Part shown: piece after piece, positions 52,192 to 60,513 of the stretch
Layout of the letters: each line of letters starts with the position of its first letter
How positions within the stretch are numbered: position 1 is the first letter of the stretch
Source of the DNA: Sinomonas terrae
GTDB taxonomy: Bacteria > Actinomycetota > Actinomycetes > Actinomycetales > Micrococcaceae
Assembly (NCBI RefSeq): GCF_022539255.1
Contig: NZ_JAKZBV010000001.1
Span: 2,170,001-2,234,000 of the forward strand
DNA length: 64,000 bases
Direction of reading: 5' to 3'
Position numbers and translations under genes: made by a program
The notes under the pieces: generated by a model
What the model was told of the DNA's origin: nothing
Seen by the model: only the letters and a program-made list of their open reading frames with translations
Databases searched by the model: none

Positions 52192-53028
52192 CTAGAACTT
52201 GTCGAGGTCCTCGCGTGACGTCGGCGTATCGGCGATGGCCTCGGTCTCCTGCATGGCCTTGATCTGACGGCGGGCCTTCCTCTTGTCCTGAAGCAGGCAG
52301 AGGCCGATCGCCGCGAAGAACAGCGCGAGCAGGGGGACGGCGAGCATGAACATCGAGATGGCGTCAGCCCCGGGGGCAGCCACTGCCGCCAGCACGAAAA
52401 CGAGCAAGACGGTGATGCGCCACGCTTTGAGAATGACCCGCCCCGGCAGGACGCCCGCCGCGTTGAGGCCCACGAGGACAACCGGCACGAGGAACGCGAG
52501 ACCCAGGAAGAGGACCATATGGGTCACGAAGTCGATGTACTCACGCCCGTCGATGAGGTTGGAGAATCCCGACGGCGTGAACTGCGTGAGGGCGCGGACC
52601 ACATTCGGTGTGACAATCCAGCCGATCCAGACACCCGCGAGGAAAAGGGGAACCGCAGCCCCCATGTAGCCGAGCGTGTAGCGGCGCTCCTTGACCGTGA
52701 GCCCAGGCATGATGAAGGCCCAGATCTGATAGATCCAGATCGGGCTCGAGATCACCAGCCCGATCTGGATTGCAAGCTGCAGCTTGAAGTCGAACGGTGA
52801 ACCGACCGTCGAGAAGTTGACCCCAGAGATCCCGCCGGTCCGCTGCGCGATGTCGCGGACCGGCTGCTGAAGCGCTTCGAGAATCGGGTCATACAGGAAC
52901 CAGCCGATGACAGCGCCGACGAGCACACCTGCTGCTGACTTGATGAGGCGGTTCTTGAGCTCCCGAAGGTGCTCCATGAGGGGCATTCGGCCTTCGGGGT
53001 TGGCCTTCCGCCCCTTGGGCGCGGCCAC
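52192..53028 (-). CDS. tatC: Sec-independent protein translocase TatC
   Basis: TatC recognises twin-arginine signals at the membrane. The 278-residue protein has six membrane helices and family motifs: MPLMEHLRELKNRL near residue 15 and FVTHMVLFLGLAFLVPV near residue 165. GTG 53028 lies two bases after the tatA stop. A charged C-terminal tail of about 40 residues faces the cytoplasm. The Tat-signal sulfotransferase at 37901 is a likely client. Confidence 0.95.
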   Translation of the reverse strand: MAAPKGRKANPEGRMPLMEHLRELKNRLIKSAAGVLVGAVIGWFLYDPILEALQQPVRDIAQRTGGISGVNFSTVGSPFDFKLQLAIQIGLVISSPIWIYQIWAFIMPGLTVKERRYTLGYMGAAVPLFLAGVWIGWIVTPNVVRALTQFTPSGFSNLIDGREYIDFVTHMVLFLGLAFLVPVVLVGLNAAGVLPGRVILKAWRITVLLVFVLAAVAAPGADAISMFMLAVPLLALFFAAIGLCLLQDKRKARRQIKAMQETEAIADTPTSREDLDKF

Positions 53029-53030
53029 GC

Positions 53031-53339
53031 TCAGGCGCGCTGGGACGGGCCGGCGGTACCGCCGTCGCCCTCTTCAGCGCCCTTGGGCGGGATGACCTTG
53101 CCCTCCACGGGAGGCTCTCCAGCCTCAGGGGATTGGGGCGAAGCCGAGGACGAAGAAGTCGACGACGAGGACTGCGGTTGGTTGCCCTCGCTCCTCATCT
53201 CCTTGACCTCGGAGCGGAGGATCCGCATGGATTGGCCAAGGCTCCGGGCCATGGTCGGAAGCTTTGGCCCCGCGAACAGCAACAGCGCCACAACAATGAT
53301 GATGACGATAGGCCATGGGCTATCGAAGAGTCGTCCCAC
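53031..53339 (-). CDS. tatA: Sec-independent protein translocase TatA
   Basis: TatA forms the translocation pore or membrane-weakening assembly of the Tat system. The 102-residue protein has one N-terminal helix (about 9-23, ending LLFAGPKLP with the hinge proline), an amphipathic helix (LPTMARSLGQSMRILRSEVK) and a long Ser/Glu/Pro-rich tail. It is directly upstream of tatC. The Phe-Gly hinge of many TatA proteins reads FAGPK here. Confidence 0.93.
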   Translation of the reverse strand: MGRLFDSPWPIVIIIVVALLLFAGPKLPTMARSLGQSMRILRSEVKEMRSEGNQPQSSSSTSSSSASPQSPEAGEPPVEGKVIPPKGAEEGDGGTAGPSQRA

Positions 53340-53365
53340 AAGAAGTCCTTTCCTTCTTAACCAGT

Positions 53366-53722
53366 CTAGATGAGTCCTAGGTCACGGAGGGACTGCGCTT
53401 GCCCTCTCTCTGCGCGCCGCGCGACTCTCCGCGCCCGCCGCGCTTCGCGACGCTCCGCCCTGCCGTGTTCGTAGGCCCTGCGCACTTCGTCGGGTCGGGC
53501 AAAAACCCCGTCTCCCGCCACCTGACGGCCACCCTCAGTGCCGAGATCGGTGTGCGAGCGCGACTCGGTTGTTAGGGGCGCGACCACTTCCCCGAAAGCT
53601 GAACTGGCGTCACGGAAGACCCGGAGAGCCTTGCGGGCAAGCCAGAAGCCTGCCGCGGCGGCCGCAACAGCACTGAGGAAAAGCAAGGCCGCCCAGAGCA
53701 GGACCCAGAACCACCACGGCAT
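53366..53722 (-). CDS. Conserved-looking small membrane protein between pafBC and tatA
   Basis: This is a 118-residue protein with one N-terminal membrane helix (about 5-29) and a cytoplasmic part that ends in a very arginine-rich stretch (about 88-108, REARRARRVARR). No known domain is apparent. It sits in the gap between pafBC (nine bases) and tatA (26 bases) on the same strand, so it is part of the run; the close spacing supports it being real. Confidence 0.72.
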   Translation of the reverse strand: MPWWFWVLLWAALLFLSAVAAAAAGFWLARKALRVFRDASSAFGEVVAPLTTESRSHTDLGTEGGRQVAGDGVFARPDEVRRAYEHGRAERREARRARRVARRAERGQAQSLRDLGLI

Positions 53723-53731
53723 GTGAAGAGC

Positions 53732-55705
53732 CTATCTGCTGAGAGCCGTTTGAAGCGCGCGGGTCAGCCAGGCGCGACTTCCTTCGACCGCCTCCTCTGG
53801 CCCCTCCAGGGCAACGGAGCCGCCGAACTGGGCAAGGAACCGCGGAAGCCAGTCGAGACTGGAGACTCGCATCCTCACCCGGCGGCTGCCGTCCTCGAGG
53901 TCTAAGCCGTCCTCGGCCGCGTATTCGTGCTCGACCCATAGCGCCTCCGGAGCAAGCCGCAGGGTTGCCTCGATGTCGGTGTCTCGGGGTTCGAACATCG
54001 GTTGCTGCGTGGGAGCCTCAAAGTCTGCAGGAAGTGGAATGGGAGCCGAGGGCTCGAGACTCACAATGCGGTCCACCCGGAAGACACGCCGCTCCTCTAC
54101 CCGGTGGCAATAGGCGTCGACGTACCACCGATCGCCATCGGAACGGAGGCCCAGCGGATTCACGAGGCGCTGGGTGCGTTCGTCCTTCGTGGGGTTCAAG
54201 TAGTCGAGCCGTAGGGTGCGTCCTTCGGCAACCGCGGCACGTAGTTCAGGAAGAAGCTCGGCGTTGCGCTGGGGCTCGGTCTTGAGGTCGATTTCAGGAA
54301 TCGAGCCCATGCCCTTCAGCGTCGCCGCACTCACCTTCTCGGCAAGGGAACGGATGGCTGGCTGCTCGTCCACCGAAGCCATCGGCAGGAGGGTCTGCAG
54401 CCCAAGCTGCAACGAGAGCGCCTCTTCGATGCTGAGCCGGCGGGGGCGCGCAAGCTCGGGAGCGTTTGCCAGGCTGACGACGCCGTCCCGCACCTGAACC
54501 TCGATGAAGTCCTGCCATCCCCCGAGGTCGGTGGGGCCCGAGAACTCGAGCGCAGTGAGTTCCTGGAGGAGCACGCGAGGAGTGACGCCATACCGAGCTG
54601 CAGCCTCGTCCACCCTAACTGGCCCCTGCATCAGGAACGGCACGAGGTCGACAATGCGGCTGAGGCGTTCGTCGGAGGTCATGGTCCGGCGTGCGGTGGG
54701 GGCCGGGGCAACGGGAGACGCTCCCTGCGTCCCCAGCGCCGAAAGGGCCCCCTCGAGGCGGCGTACGACGGCGTCAGCAAGCTCGCGAGGAGCCTCGACG
54801 ATGAGAGCGTCCCCGAAGCCTGCAAGATAGTCCGCGGCAACGCTCAGGTCCTGATAGGGGTACTCGCCCACGTCCCAGCCCTCGGGGGCGTCTGGCGCAG
54901 GAAGCGGAGTCCACGCCATCCTGAGCTCGAGCGCGCGGCCCTCTGCGACGCGGAGACGGGCCCTCTGCACCGGTATCGCCATGAGCTCTTCGAGCTGTTC
55001 GTGCACCATCCCCGGGGGAGCTGGCTCGAAGGAACCATCGGCTCCGGCCAGAATCCGCCCCCGGATCCTCGAGAGGCGGAAGACGCGGGCTGCGTTTCGT
55101 GCCATATCGAATCCCACGAGATACCACTGTCCATAGCGCTGCCCTAGGCCCCACGGCTGGACGCGCCGCTCCTCCTCCCGCCCGGTGCTGGTCGCGTAGT
55201 ACTGGAACCTGATCTCGGCCTGTCTGGAGGCGGCGTCGGCGAGGATTGCATAGCGGGGATCGGCGATGCGGACGCGCGGCTGCACGAGCGACGGGGGCGA
55301 GTCCGGCAGCGCACCTGCCGCTTCGAGCCGCCGGAGGGCGGCACGGGCTGGCGCGGCGGCGAGGGCGCCCTGACACGCAAGGCCAGCGAGGGCGAGCAGC
55401 GACTGCTCCTGCGGCGTGAACTCCAGCTCGGGGAGCCGGAAGAGCCGGGGATCGATCCGATAAAGCGAGGTCGTGGCCGAGCTGTCCTCACGTTCGTAGC
55501 CCTGGCGCTCGCTGATCTCCGCGCCGAGCGCCCGCAGATCAGCTTTGTCCCGTTCGAATTGACGTTCGACGGTCTCCCGGTCCCGCCCCGCACCGGGTGC
55601 CCACTCGTAGACGTCCCGGAGCAGCCGATCGCGGGAGATCCCACGCTCCGTGTGGAGGAGGGCGATCAGGAGGTTCAGGAGACGTTCGGTCTTCTTCTGG
55701 GACAC
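53732..55705 (-). CDS. pafBC: PafB-PafC fusion, WYL-domain DNA-damage activator
   Basis: PafB and PafC form the LexA/RecA-independent activator of DNA-repair genes in actinobacteria. Here both are one 657-residue protein. Each half has an N-terminal winged helix-turn-helix (QKKTERLLNLLIALLH; second at about 340 after a Pro/Ala linker), a WYL domain (QRYGQWYLVGFD with RVFRLSRI near residue 200; SDGDRWYVDAYC with RVFRVDRI near residue 550) and a WCX domain. Natural fusions are known in Arthrobacter-type species. It is in the Pup gene cluster, as usual, upstream of tatA. Confidence 0.94.
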   Translation of the reverse strand: MSQKKTERLLNLLIALLHTERGISRDRLLRDVYEWAPGAGRDRETVERQFERDKADLRALGAEISERQGYEREDSSATTSLYRIDPRLFRLPELEFTPQEQSLLALAGLACQGALAAAPARAALRRLEAAGALPDSPPSLVQPRVRIADPRYAILADAASRQAEIRFQYYATSTGREEERRVQPWGLGQRYGQWYLVGFDMARNAARVFRLSRIRGRILAGADGSFEPAPPGMVHEQLEELMAIPVQRARLRVAEGRALELRMAWTPLPAPDAPEGWDVGEYPYQDLSVAADYLAGFGDALIVEAPRELADAVVRRLEGALSALGTQGASPVAPAPTARRTMTSDERLSRIVDLVPFLMQGPVRVDEAAARYGVTPRVLLQELTALEFSGPTDLGGWQDFIEVQVRDGVVSLANAPELARPRRLSIEEALSLQLGLQTLLPMASVDEQPAIRSLAEKVSAATLKGMGSIPEIDLKTEPQRNAELLPELRAAVAEGRTLRLDYLNPTKDERTQRLVNPLGLRSDGDRWYVDAYCHRVEERRVFRVDRIVSLEPSAPIPLPADFEAPTQQPMFEPRDTDIEATLRLAPEALWVEHEYAAEDGLDLEDGSRRVRMRVSSLDWLPRFLAQFGGSVALEGPEEAVEGSRAWLTRALQTALSR

Positions 55706-55778
55706 ATGTGCAGGCTACCCGGAACACGACACTGGCCGCGGACGGTTGAACGTCCGCGGCCAGTGTCGCCAGCAAGCG

Positions 55779-56174
55779 TCAGCGGATCCCGACGAGGTCC
55801 ACGACGAAGATGAGCGCTTCGTTCGGGCCGATCGCTCCGCCCGCGCCGCGCGAGCCGTAGGCCAGATCGGACGGGATCTCGAGCCGGCGTCGGCCGCCGA
55901 GCTTCATCCCGAGGAGCCCCTGATCCCACCCCTGGATGACCTGCCCGACGCCAACTCGGAAGTCGAGTGGCGCCCCGCGGTTCCAGCTCGCGTCGAACTC
56001 CTCCCCCGTCGACCAGGCTACGCCCACGTAGTGAGCAGAGACCGTGTCGCCGGGTGCGACCTCGCGCCCGTCGCCCTCGACCAGGTCGACAATGTTGAGT
56101 TCGCTGGGCGCTGGGCCCTCAGGGAAGTCGATCTCCGGCTTCTGCCGGTCGTACTTGCGCTGTCCAAAGGACAT
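55779..56174 (-). CDS. FKBP-type peptidyl-prolyl isomerase, cytoplasmic
   Basis: This is a 131-residue single-domain FKBP. GDTVSAHYVGVAWSTGEEFD and VIQGWDQGLLGMKLGGRRRL-type strands carry the active-site pattern, and LAYGSRG and IFVVDLV close the domain. ATG 56174 is chosen because the family starts there and AGAGG lies upstream; a longer frame to 56309 has no support. It lies next to a lipoprotein FKBP in the Pup cluster. Confidence 0.93.
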   Translation of the reverse strand: MSFGQRKYDRQKPEIDFPEGPAPSELNIVDLVEGDGREVAPGDTVSAHYVGVAWSTGEEFDASWNRGAPLDFRVGVGQVIQGWDQGLLGMKLGGRRRLEIPSDLAYGSRGAGGAIGPNEALIFVVDLVGIR

Positions 56175-56241
56175 GGCTGTTCCTCTCTCTGGGCGAAATC
56201 TCTCGGCGAATCTCTGAGCGGAAGTGGCTCGATGCGGAATC

Positions 56242-57177
56242 CTACTGGACGCCGAGAATATCGACGACGAAGACGAGGTCACCCTTCGCGCCGCCTTGGC
56301 CTTGTTCACCGTAGGCCTGCGCGGCGGGGATGACGAGTAGAACGCGGGATCCGACCGTCTTGCCAGCCAGTCCGTCTGTCCAGCCTTGGATCACCTGGCT
56401 CAGCGCGAAGGTCGCCGGCGTGCCGCGGTCATAGCTCGAGTCGAATTTGGTGCCATCCGACAGGTTCACGCCCACGTAATTCGCCACGATGGTGTCGCTC
56501 GACTGCACCACGGCCCCCTTGCCCTTAATGAGGTCCTGGGAGATGAGCTTGGTGGGCTTGGCGACGCCCTTGACGTCGATCTGCGGAACGCCCTTGGAAT
56601 CGGTCGTAACCTTGGGGAGCCCCGGCGGAGGTGTGACGGTGTCGCCCTGCGGCCCCGAGAGCGGCGCCGGGACATCCTTGGCGTCGGTGACCTTGAGGAT
56701 GAGGAGCGTGGTCGTTCCGTCGCCTCCCTGCTCTGCGCTCACGGGCGGCGTCGCGTACGCGAGGTAGGAGCCGATCTTCGAACCCACGAGCGCGTTGTAG
56801 AGCGTCGCATTCTGCTGCTGGAGACTGCTGTCGACAGGCACCTTCTCCGGCTGGCCCGATGAGAACGTGTCGCCGAGGACGCTGCCGTCAGTCCCCTTGA
56901 GGGCGAGGACATTCACGACGGCGGACTGGCCCGCCTTCACGGCGGCCCCCGTTCCCTGCTGAACCGTCTTCACGGTGAGGGACGAGACGGTGAGCGGCTT
57001 CTTGAAGTCGACCGTGGGAGCCTTGTCCGTGGGCGTGACTTTGAGTGAGCTGAGAGCGCTCACGTCGCCGGCATCCTGACTCGTCGGCTGCGTCGTGGGC
57101 TGGCTCGAGGAGCCTCCGGAACTGCACCCGGCAAGGAGCAGGGCGAGGGGCAGCAAGAGCGCAAAGAGTCGGCGCAC
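56242..57177 (-). CDS. FKBP-type peptidyl-prolyl isomerase lipoprotein
   Basis: This is a 311-residue predicted lipoprotein. The signal ends LLLAGC (lipobox cysteine 18), followed by a Ser/Thr/Gln linker. Residues about 60-170 form a degenerate FKBP-like domain lacking most active-site residues, and residues about 200-311 form a proper FKBP domain (VANYVGVNLSDGTKFDSS, VIQGWTDGLAGKTVG, AYGEQG). It would help fold exported proteins outside the membrane. It lies between pafA and the cytoplasmic FKBP on the same strand. Confidence 0.9.
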   Translation of the reverse strand: MRRLFALLLPLALLLAGCSSGGSSSQPTTQPTSQDAGDVSALSSLKVTPTDKAPTVDFKKPLTVSSLTVKTVQQGTGAAVKAGQSAVVNVLALKGTDGSVLGDTFSSGQPEKVPVDSSLQQQNATLYNALVGSKIGSYLAYATPPVSAEQGGDGTTTLLILKVTDAKDVPAPLSGPQGDTVTPPPGLPKVTTDSKGVPQIDVKGVAKPTKLISQDLIKGKGAVVQSSDTIVANYVGVNLSDGTKFDSSYDRGTPATFALSQVIQGWTDGLAGKTVGSRVLLVIPAAQAYGEQGQGGAKGDLVFVVDILGVQ

Positions 57178-57200
57178 TGATCAACTTCCTGTGGGGGTGT

Positions 57201-57239
57201 CCGCCACGTCCGTGGCGGCGGTCGGGGCCCTCTGGCCCC
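57201..57239. terminator. Two adjacent hairpins between pafA and the FKBP lipoprotein gene
   Basis: CCGCCACG (57201-57208) pairs with CGTGGCGG (57211-57218), and GGGGCC (57224-57229) pairs with GGCCCC (57234-57239). They fill the gap after the pafA stop and may weaken read-through or mark a promoter region for the FKBP gene. Confidence 0.45.
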
Positions 57240-57279
57240 CTCTAGGGTAGCGGCTCTGCCTGTGAGGGGTCGGTGGCCC

Positions 57280-58656
57280 CTACCCGGCGAAAGGACGAAG
57301 CGTGTCGAGGAGCTCGTCGACCCTCGGATCCTCGTTTGCGAACGGGTCCTTGCACAGGATGGTGTGGTGGGCCCGGTCGTTGAGCTTGAGGTGCACCCAG
57401 TCCACCGTGTAGTCGGCCCCCGCGGCCTGCGCTGCCTGCACGAATCTTCCCCGAAGCCGCGCGCGCGTAGTCTGGGGCGGGGTGTCCATTGCCTCCTTGA
57501 TGGCGGCATCGTCGACCAGTCGCGCCGCGCCTCCATGATGCTGCAGAAGGAAGAAGAGTCCGCGCTCCGGGCTGATGTCGTGATACGTCAGGTCAAGCTG
57601 GGCCACGCGTGCGGAATCGAGGTCGACGTCGTGGCGGGAGCAGTAGGAGTCGATCAGCTTCTTCTTGATGGCCCAATCCACTTCGGTGTCGATCTTCGAC
57701 GTGTCACCCGTTTCGATGGCCGTGAGGGTGCGGTCCCAGAGGTCGAGGATGCGAGGCACATGCGGAGTATGCGCGCCGTAGTCCTGCACGAACTGGCTGA
57801 CCTTCTCGAGATAGATGCGCTGCATGTCGATGGCGGTGACTTCTGAGCCATTGGCGAGACGGACGACGGCGCGTCCCGAGAGATCGTGGGAGATTTCCCG
57901 AATGCTGCGGATCGGATTCTCCATCCGCAGGTCCCGCATGATGATCCCGGACTCGATCATCCGCAGAACGAGATCGACCGTTCCCACCTTCATCATCGTC
58001 GTCGTCTCAGCCATAGTCGAATCACCGACAATGACGTGGAGCCGCCGGAAGTGCTCTGCGTCGGCATGTGGCTCGTCCCGCGTGTTGATGATGGGCCGCG
58101 ACCGGGTCGTGGCCGAGGAGAGTCCCTCCCAGATGTGGTCGGCCCGCTGGGAGAAGGCGTAGATGGGCCCATGGGGAGTGCGCAGCACCTTCCCGGCCCC
58201 ACACAGGAGTTGGCGCGTCACAAGGAACGGAATGAGGATCTCCGCGAGGCGCGAGAACTCGGTGCGTCGCGGGATGAGGTAGTTCTCGTGGCTCCCGTAT
58301 GAATTGCCGGCCGTGTCCGTGTTGTTCTTGAACAGGTAGACACTGCCGTCGAAGCCTTCCTCGCGGAGACGCTTCTGGGCCTCGTCGATCAGGTCGACGA
58401 GGATCCGCTCCCCGGCCCGGTCGTGAGCCACGAGTTGGGCGACGTCATCGCATTCAGCCGTTGCGTACTCGGGGTGGGACCCTACGTCGAGATACAGCCG
58501 CGAGCCGTTGCCCAGAAAGACGTTGGACGAGCGTCCCCAGCTCACGACCTTGCGGAACAGATAACGCGCTACCTCTTCAGGAGCGAGCGGACGTCCCTGA
58601 GGGCTCGAATACGCGATGCCGAACTCAGTCTCGACACCGAAGATGCGGCGGTCCAC
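57280..58656 (-). CDS. pafA: Pup--protein ligase
   Basis: PafA joins the C-terminal glutamate of Pup to lysines of target proteins with ATP. The 458-residue protein has the glutamine-synthetase-like fold: GVETEFGIAY at residue 7 with the catalytic acidic residues, FKNNTDTAGNSYGSHENYL near residue 85, and INTRDEPHADAEHFRRLH near residue 205. The C-terminal domain contacts Pup. It lacks the long loop found in Dop. GTG 58656 is chosen for AGGAG six bases upstream. It lies 43 bases after prcA. Confidence 0.96.
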   Translation of the reverse strand: MDRRIFGVETEFGIAYSSPQGRPLAPEEVARYLFRKVVSWGRSSNVFLGNGSRLYLDVGSHPEYATAECDDVAQLVAHDRAGERILVDLIDEAQKRLREEGFDGSVYLFKNNTDTAGNSYGSHENYLIPRRTEFSRLAEILIPFLVTRQLLCGAGKVLRTPHGPIYAFSQRADHIWEGLSSATTRSRPIINTRDEPHADAEHFRRLHVIVGDSTMAETTTMMKVGTVDLVLRMIESGIIMRDLRMENPIRSIREISHDLSGRAVVRLANGSEVTAIDMQRIYLEKVSQFVQDYGAHTPHVPRILDLWDRTLTAIETGDTSKIDTEVDWAIKKKLIDSYCSRHDVDLDSARVAQLDLTYHDISPERGLFFLLQHHGGAARLVDDAAIKEAMDTPPQTTRARLRGRFVQAAQAAGADYTVDWVHLKLNDRAHHTILCKDPFANEDPRVDELLDTLRPFAG

Positions 58657-58699
58657 GCGGCTCCTTTGAACTAGTTGCTGGTCCGGGTCGAGGCCGGCC

Positions 58700-59398
58700 T
58701 CAGGTCGATACGGCCAGGAGCTCGTCGAGCTCCTCGCCCGCAATCCGCCTGAAGGCTCGGCGAACGCCGCGCTCGGTCTCGGAGTGGCGGTCGAGGACCC
58801 CCACTTCAAGGCTCAGGGGTGCCTCGGCACGCTCCTCGCGGAGAGCCTTCGCGGCGAGCTGGATCGCCTCCGTGAACGAAGCGTCCGCGCTCCAGCCGGC
58901 GACGACGGATTCGGCAACACGGTCGGCGGCGCCGCCCATGACGACGAATCTCTTCTCATCGGCGATCGAGCCGTCAAAGGTGAGGCGGAAGAGGTGGTCC
59001 GTGCCGACGTCGTGCCCCACCTCTGCCACGGTGAGCTCGACCTCGAAGGGCTTCTGTTCGGCAGTGAAGACCGCCCCTAGACTCTGGGCATACACGCTCG
59101 CGAGGCCTCGTCCTGTCACGTCGACCCGGTCGTACGAATAGCCCCGAACGTCGGCGTACCGAACGCCCGCCTGCCGAAGGCTCTCGAACTCGTTGTACTT
59201 GCCCACGGCGGCGAAGGCGATCTTGTCGTAGATCTCCCCGATCTTGTGGAGCGACGGCGAGGGATTCTCCGCGACGAGGGCAATCCCCTCCCGGCAGCTC
59301 AGCACGACGACGGAGCGGCCCCGGCCGATGCCTTTCCGAGCAAAGTCGGCCCGGTCCTTCATCACCTGCTCGGGCGAGACATAGAACGGCTGGGTCAT
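58700..59398 (-). CDS. prcA: Proteasome subunit alpha
   Basis: The alpha subunit forms the outer gated rings of the 20S proteasome. The 232-residue protein begins MTQPFYVSPEQVMKDRADFARKGIGRG, the gate and first-helix region, has SVVVLSCREGIALVAENP and continues with the alpha-type core. There is no catalytic threonine. It starts one base after the prcB stop, so the two subunits are co-translated. Confidence 0.95.
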   Translation of the reverse strand: MTQPFYVSPEQVMKDRADFARKGIGRGRSVVVLSCREGIALVAENPSPSLHKIGEIYDKIAFAAVGKYNEFESLRQAGVRYADVRGYSYDRVDVTGRGLASVYAQSLGAVFTAEQKPFEVELTVAEVGHDVGTDHLFRLTFDGSIADEKRFVVMGGAADRVAESVVAGWSADASFTEAIQLAAKALREERAEAPLSLEVGVLDRHSETERGVRRAFRRIAGEELDELLAVST

Positions 59399-59399
59399 C

Positions 59400-60209
59400 T
59401 CAGGCCTCCCGTCCGGCGATGCTGCGCTGCTCGAAGATGTCGCCGGCGATCTGGCTCAGCTCGTGCTCGGAGGCCCGACGGTGCCCCGCGCGGGTGACGG
59501 TGTAGACAACCGGCCACAGCTGACGCAGGGGGTCAGGGCCCCCGGTGGCCGAATCGTCGTCGGCTGCGTCGAAGAGCGACTCGACGGCGATGCGCACCGC
59601 GTCCTCCTCTGCAAGGCCCGGCCGCCAGAGCTTCTTGAGCGCGCCACGCGCGAAGACTGATCCGGAGCCCACCGAATGATGCTCCGGCTCCTCGTACCGG
59701 CCGCCAGTGACGTCGTACGAGAAGAGCCGGCCCACGCCCTGTTCAAGGTCGAATCCAGCGAACAGCGGGACTACCGCGAGTCCCTGGAGGGCAAGGCCCA
59801 GATTCCCACGGATCATCGCACCGAGTCGGGTGGCCTTCCCCTCAAGGCTCAGCCGAGTGCCCTCGATCTTCTCGTAGTGCTCGAGTTCGACCTGGAAGAG
59901 CCGGACGATGTCGATCGCGAGGCCTGCCGTTCCCGCGATGCCGAGCACGGAATAGCGATCGGCGGGGAAGACCTTCTCGATGTGACGGCTCGCGATCATG
60001 CTCCCCATCGTCGCGCGCCGGTCCCCGGCCATGACGACTCCGCCGGCGAAGGCCATGGCGACGACGGTCGTGCCGTGCGGCGCGAGATGGGACGCGTCGG
60101 TGGGAAGGACCCTATTAGAGGGAAGCAAGTCGGGACGGGCTGAGGCAAGGTGCTCGGTGAAGGACGACGTCGACTGAGCGGCGACGCGTTCTGCGAGGAA
60201 ATCGTTCAT
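59400..60209 (-). CDS. prcB: Proteasome subunit beta
   Basis: The beta subunit carries the active sites of the 20S proteasome. The 269-residue precursor has a 46-residue propeptide ending HG, followed by the nucleophile Thr47 in TTVVAMAF after self-cleavage. GDRRATMGSMIA gives the aspartate and arginine, and GIAGTAGLAID and GSGSVFARGAL are core motifs. ATG 60209 is seven bases after the pup stop. It lies in the normal pup-prcB-prcA order. Confidence 0.96.
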   Translation of the reverse strand: MNDFLAERVAAQSTSSFTEHLASARPDLLPSNRVLPTDASHLAPHGTTVVAMAFAGGVVMAGDRRATMGSMIASRHIEKVFPADRYSVLGIAGTAGLAIDIVRLFQVELEHYEKIEGTRLSLEGKATRLGAMIRGNLGLALQGLAVVPLFAGFDLEQGVGRLFSYDVTGGRYEEPEHHSVGSGSVFARGALKKLWRPGLAEEDAVRIAVESLFDAADDDSATGGPDPLRQLWPVVYTVTRAGHRRASEHELSQIAGDIFEQRSIAGREA

Positions 60210-60216
60210 CCCGGGC

Positions 60217-60420
60217 CTACTGGCCGCCCTTCTGGACGAACCCACGCACGAACTCCTCGGCGTTGCTTTCGAGCACGCCGTCGATCTCGTCAAGAAGGTC
60301 GTCTACACCCTCCGTCGCTTCGGACGCCTGAGGGGCGGCAGGCGCGGGCGCGGGCGTGCCCGGGTCGACGTCCTCGTTCTCGTCCCGTGACTGGCTGCTC
60401 TTCTGCTCCTGACCGGCCAT
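60217..60420 (-). CDS. pup: Prokaryotic ubiquitin-like protein Pup
   Basis: Pup is the small disordered protein tag that sends proteins to the proteasome. It is 67 residues long: an acidic, Pro/Ala-rich N-terminal half, a helix-forming segment that binds the Arc coiled coil (VDDLLDEIDGVLESNAEEF) and the C-terminal end VQKGGQ. The last residue is glutamine, so Dop must deamidate it to glutamate before PafA can use it. It sits between dop and prcB. Confidence 0.97.
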   Translation of the reverse strand: MAGQEQKSSQSRDENEDVDPGTPAPAPAAPQASEATEGVDDLLDEIDGVLESNAEEFVRGFVQKGGQ

Positions 60421-60513
60421 GGCCGCCTCCTTGCGTCGAGCCCGGCGCCCCTGCGACGGGCTGTGGAACCTATACTGTCACTCTTTCATGGCCGCGACCC
60501 GGCCGCGGGAACC

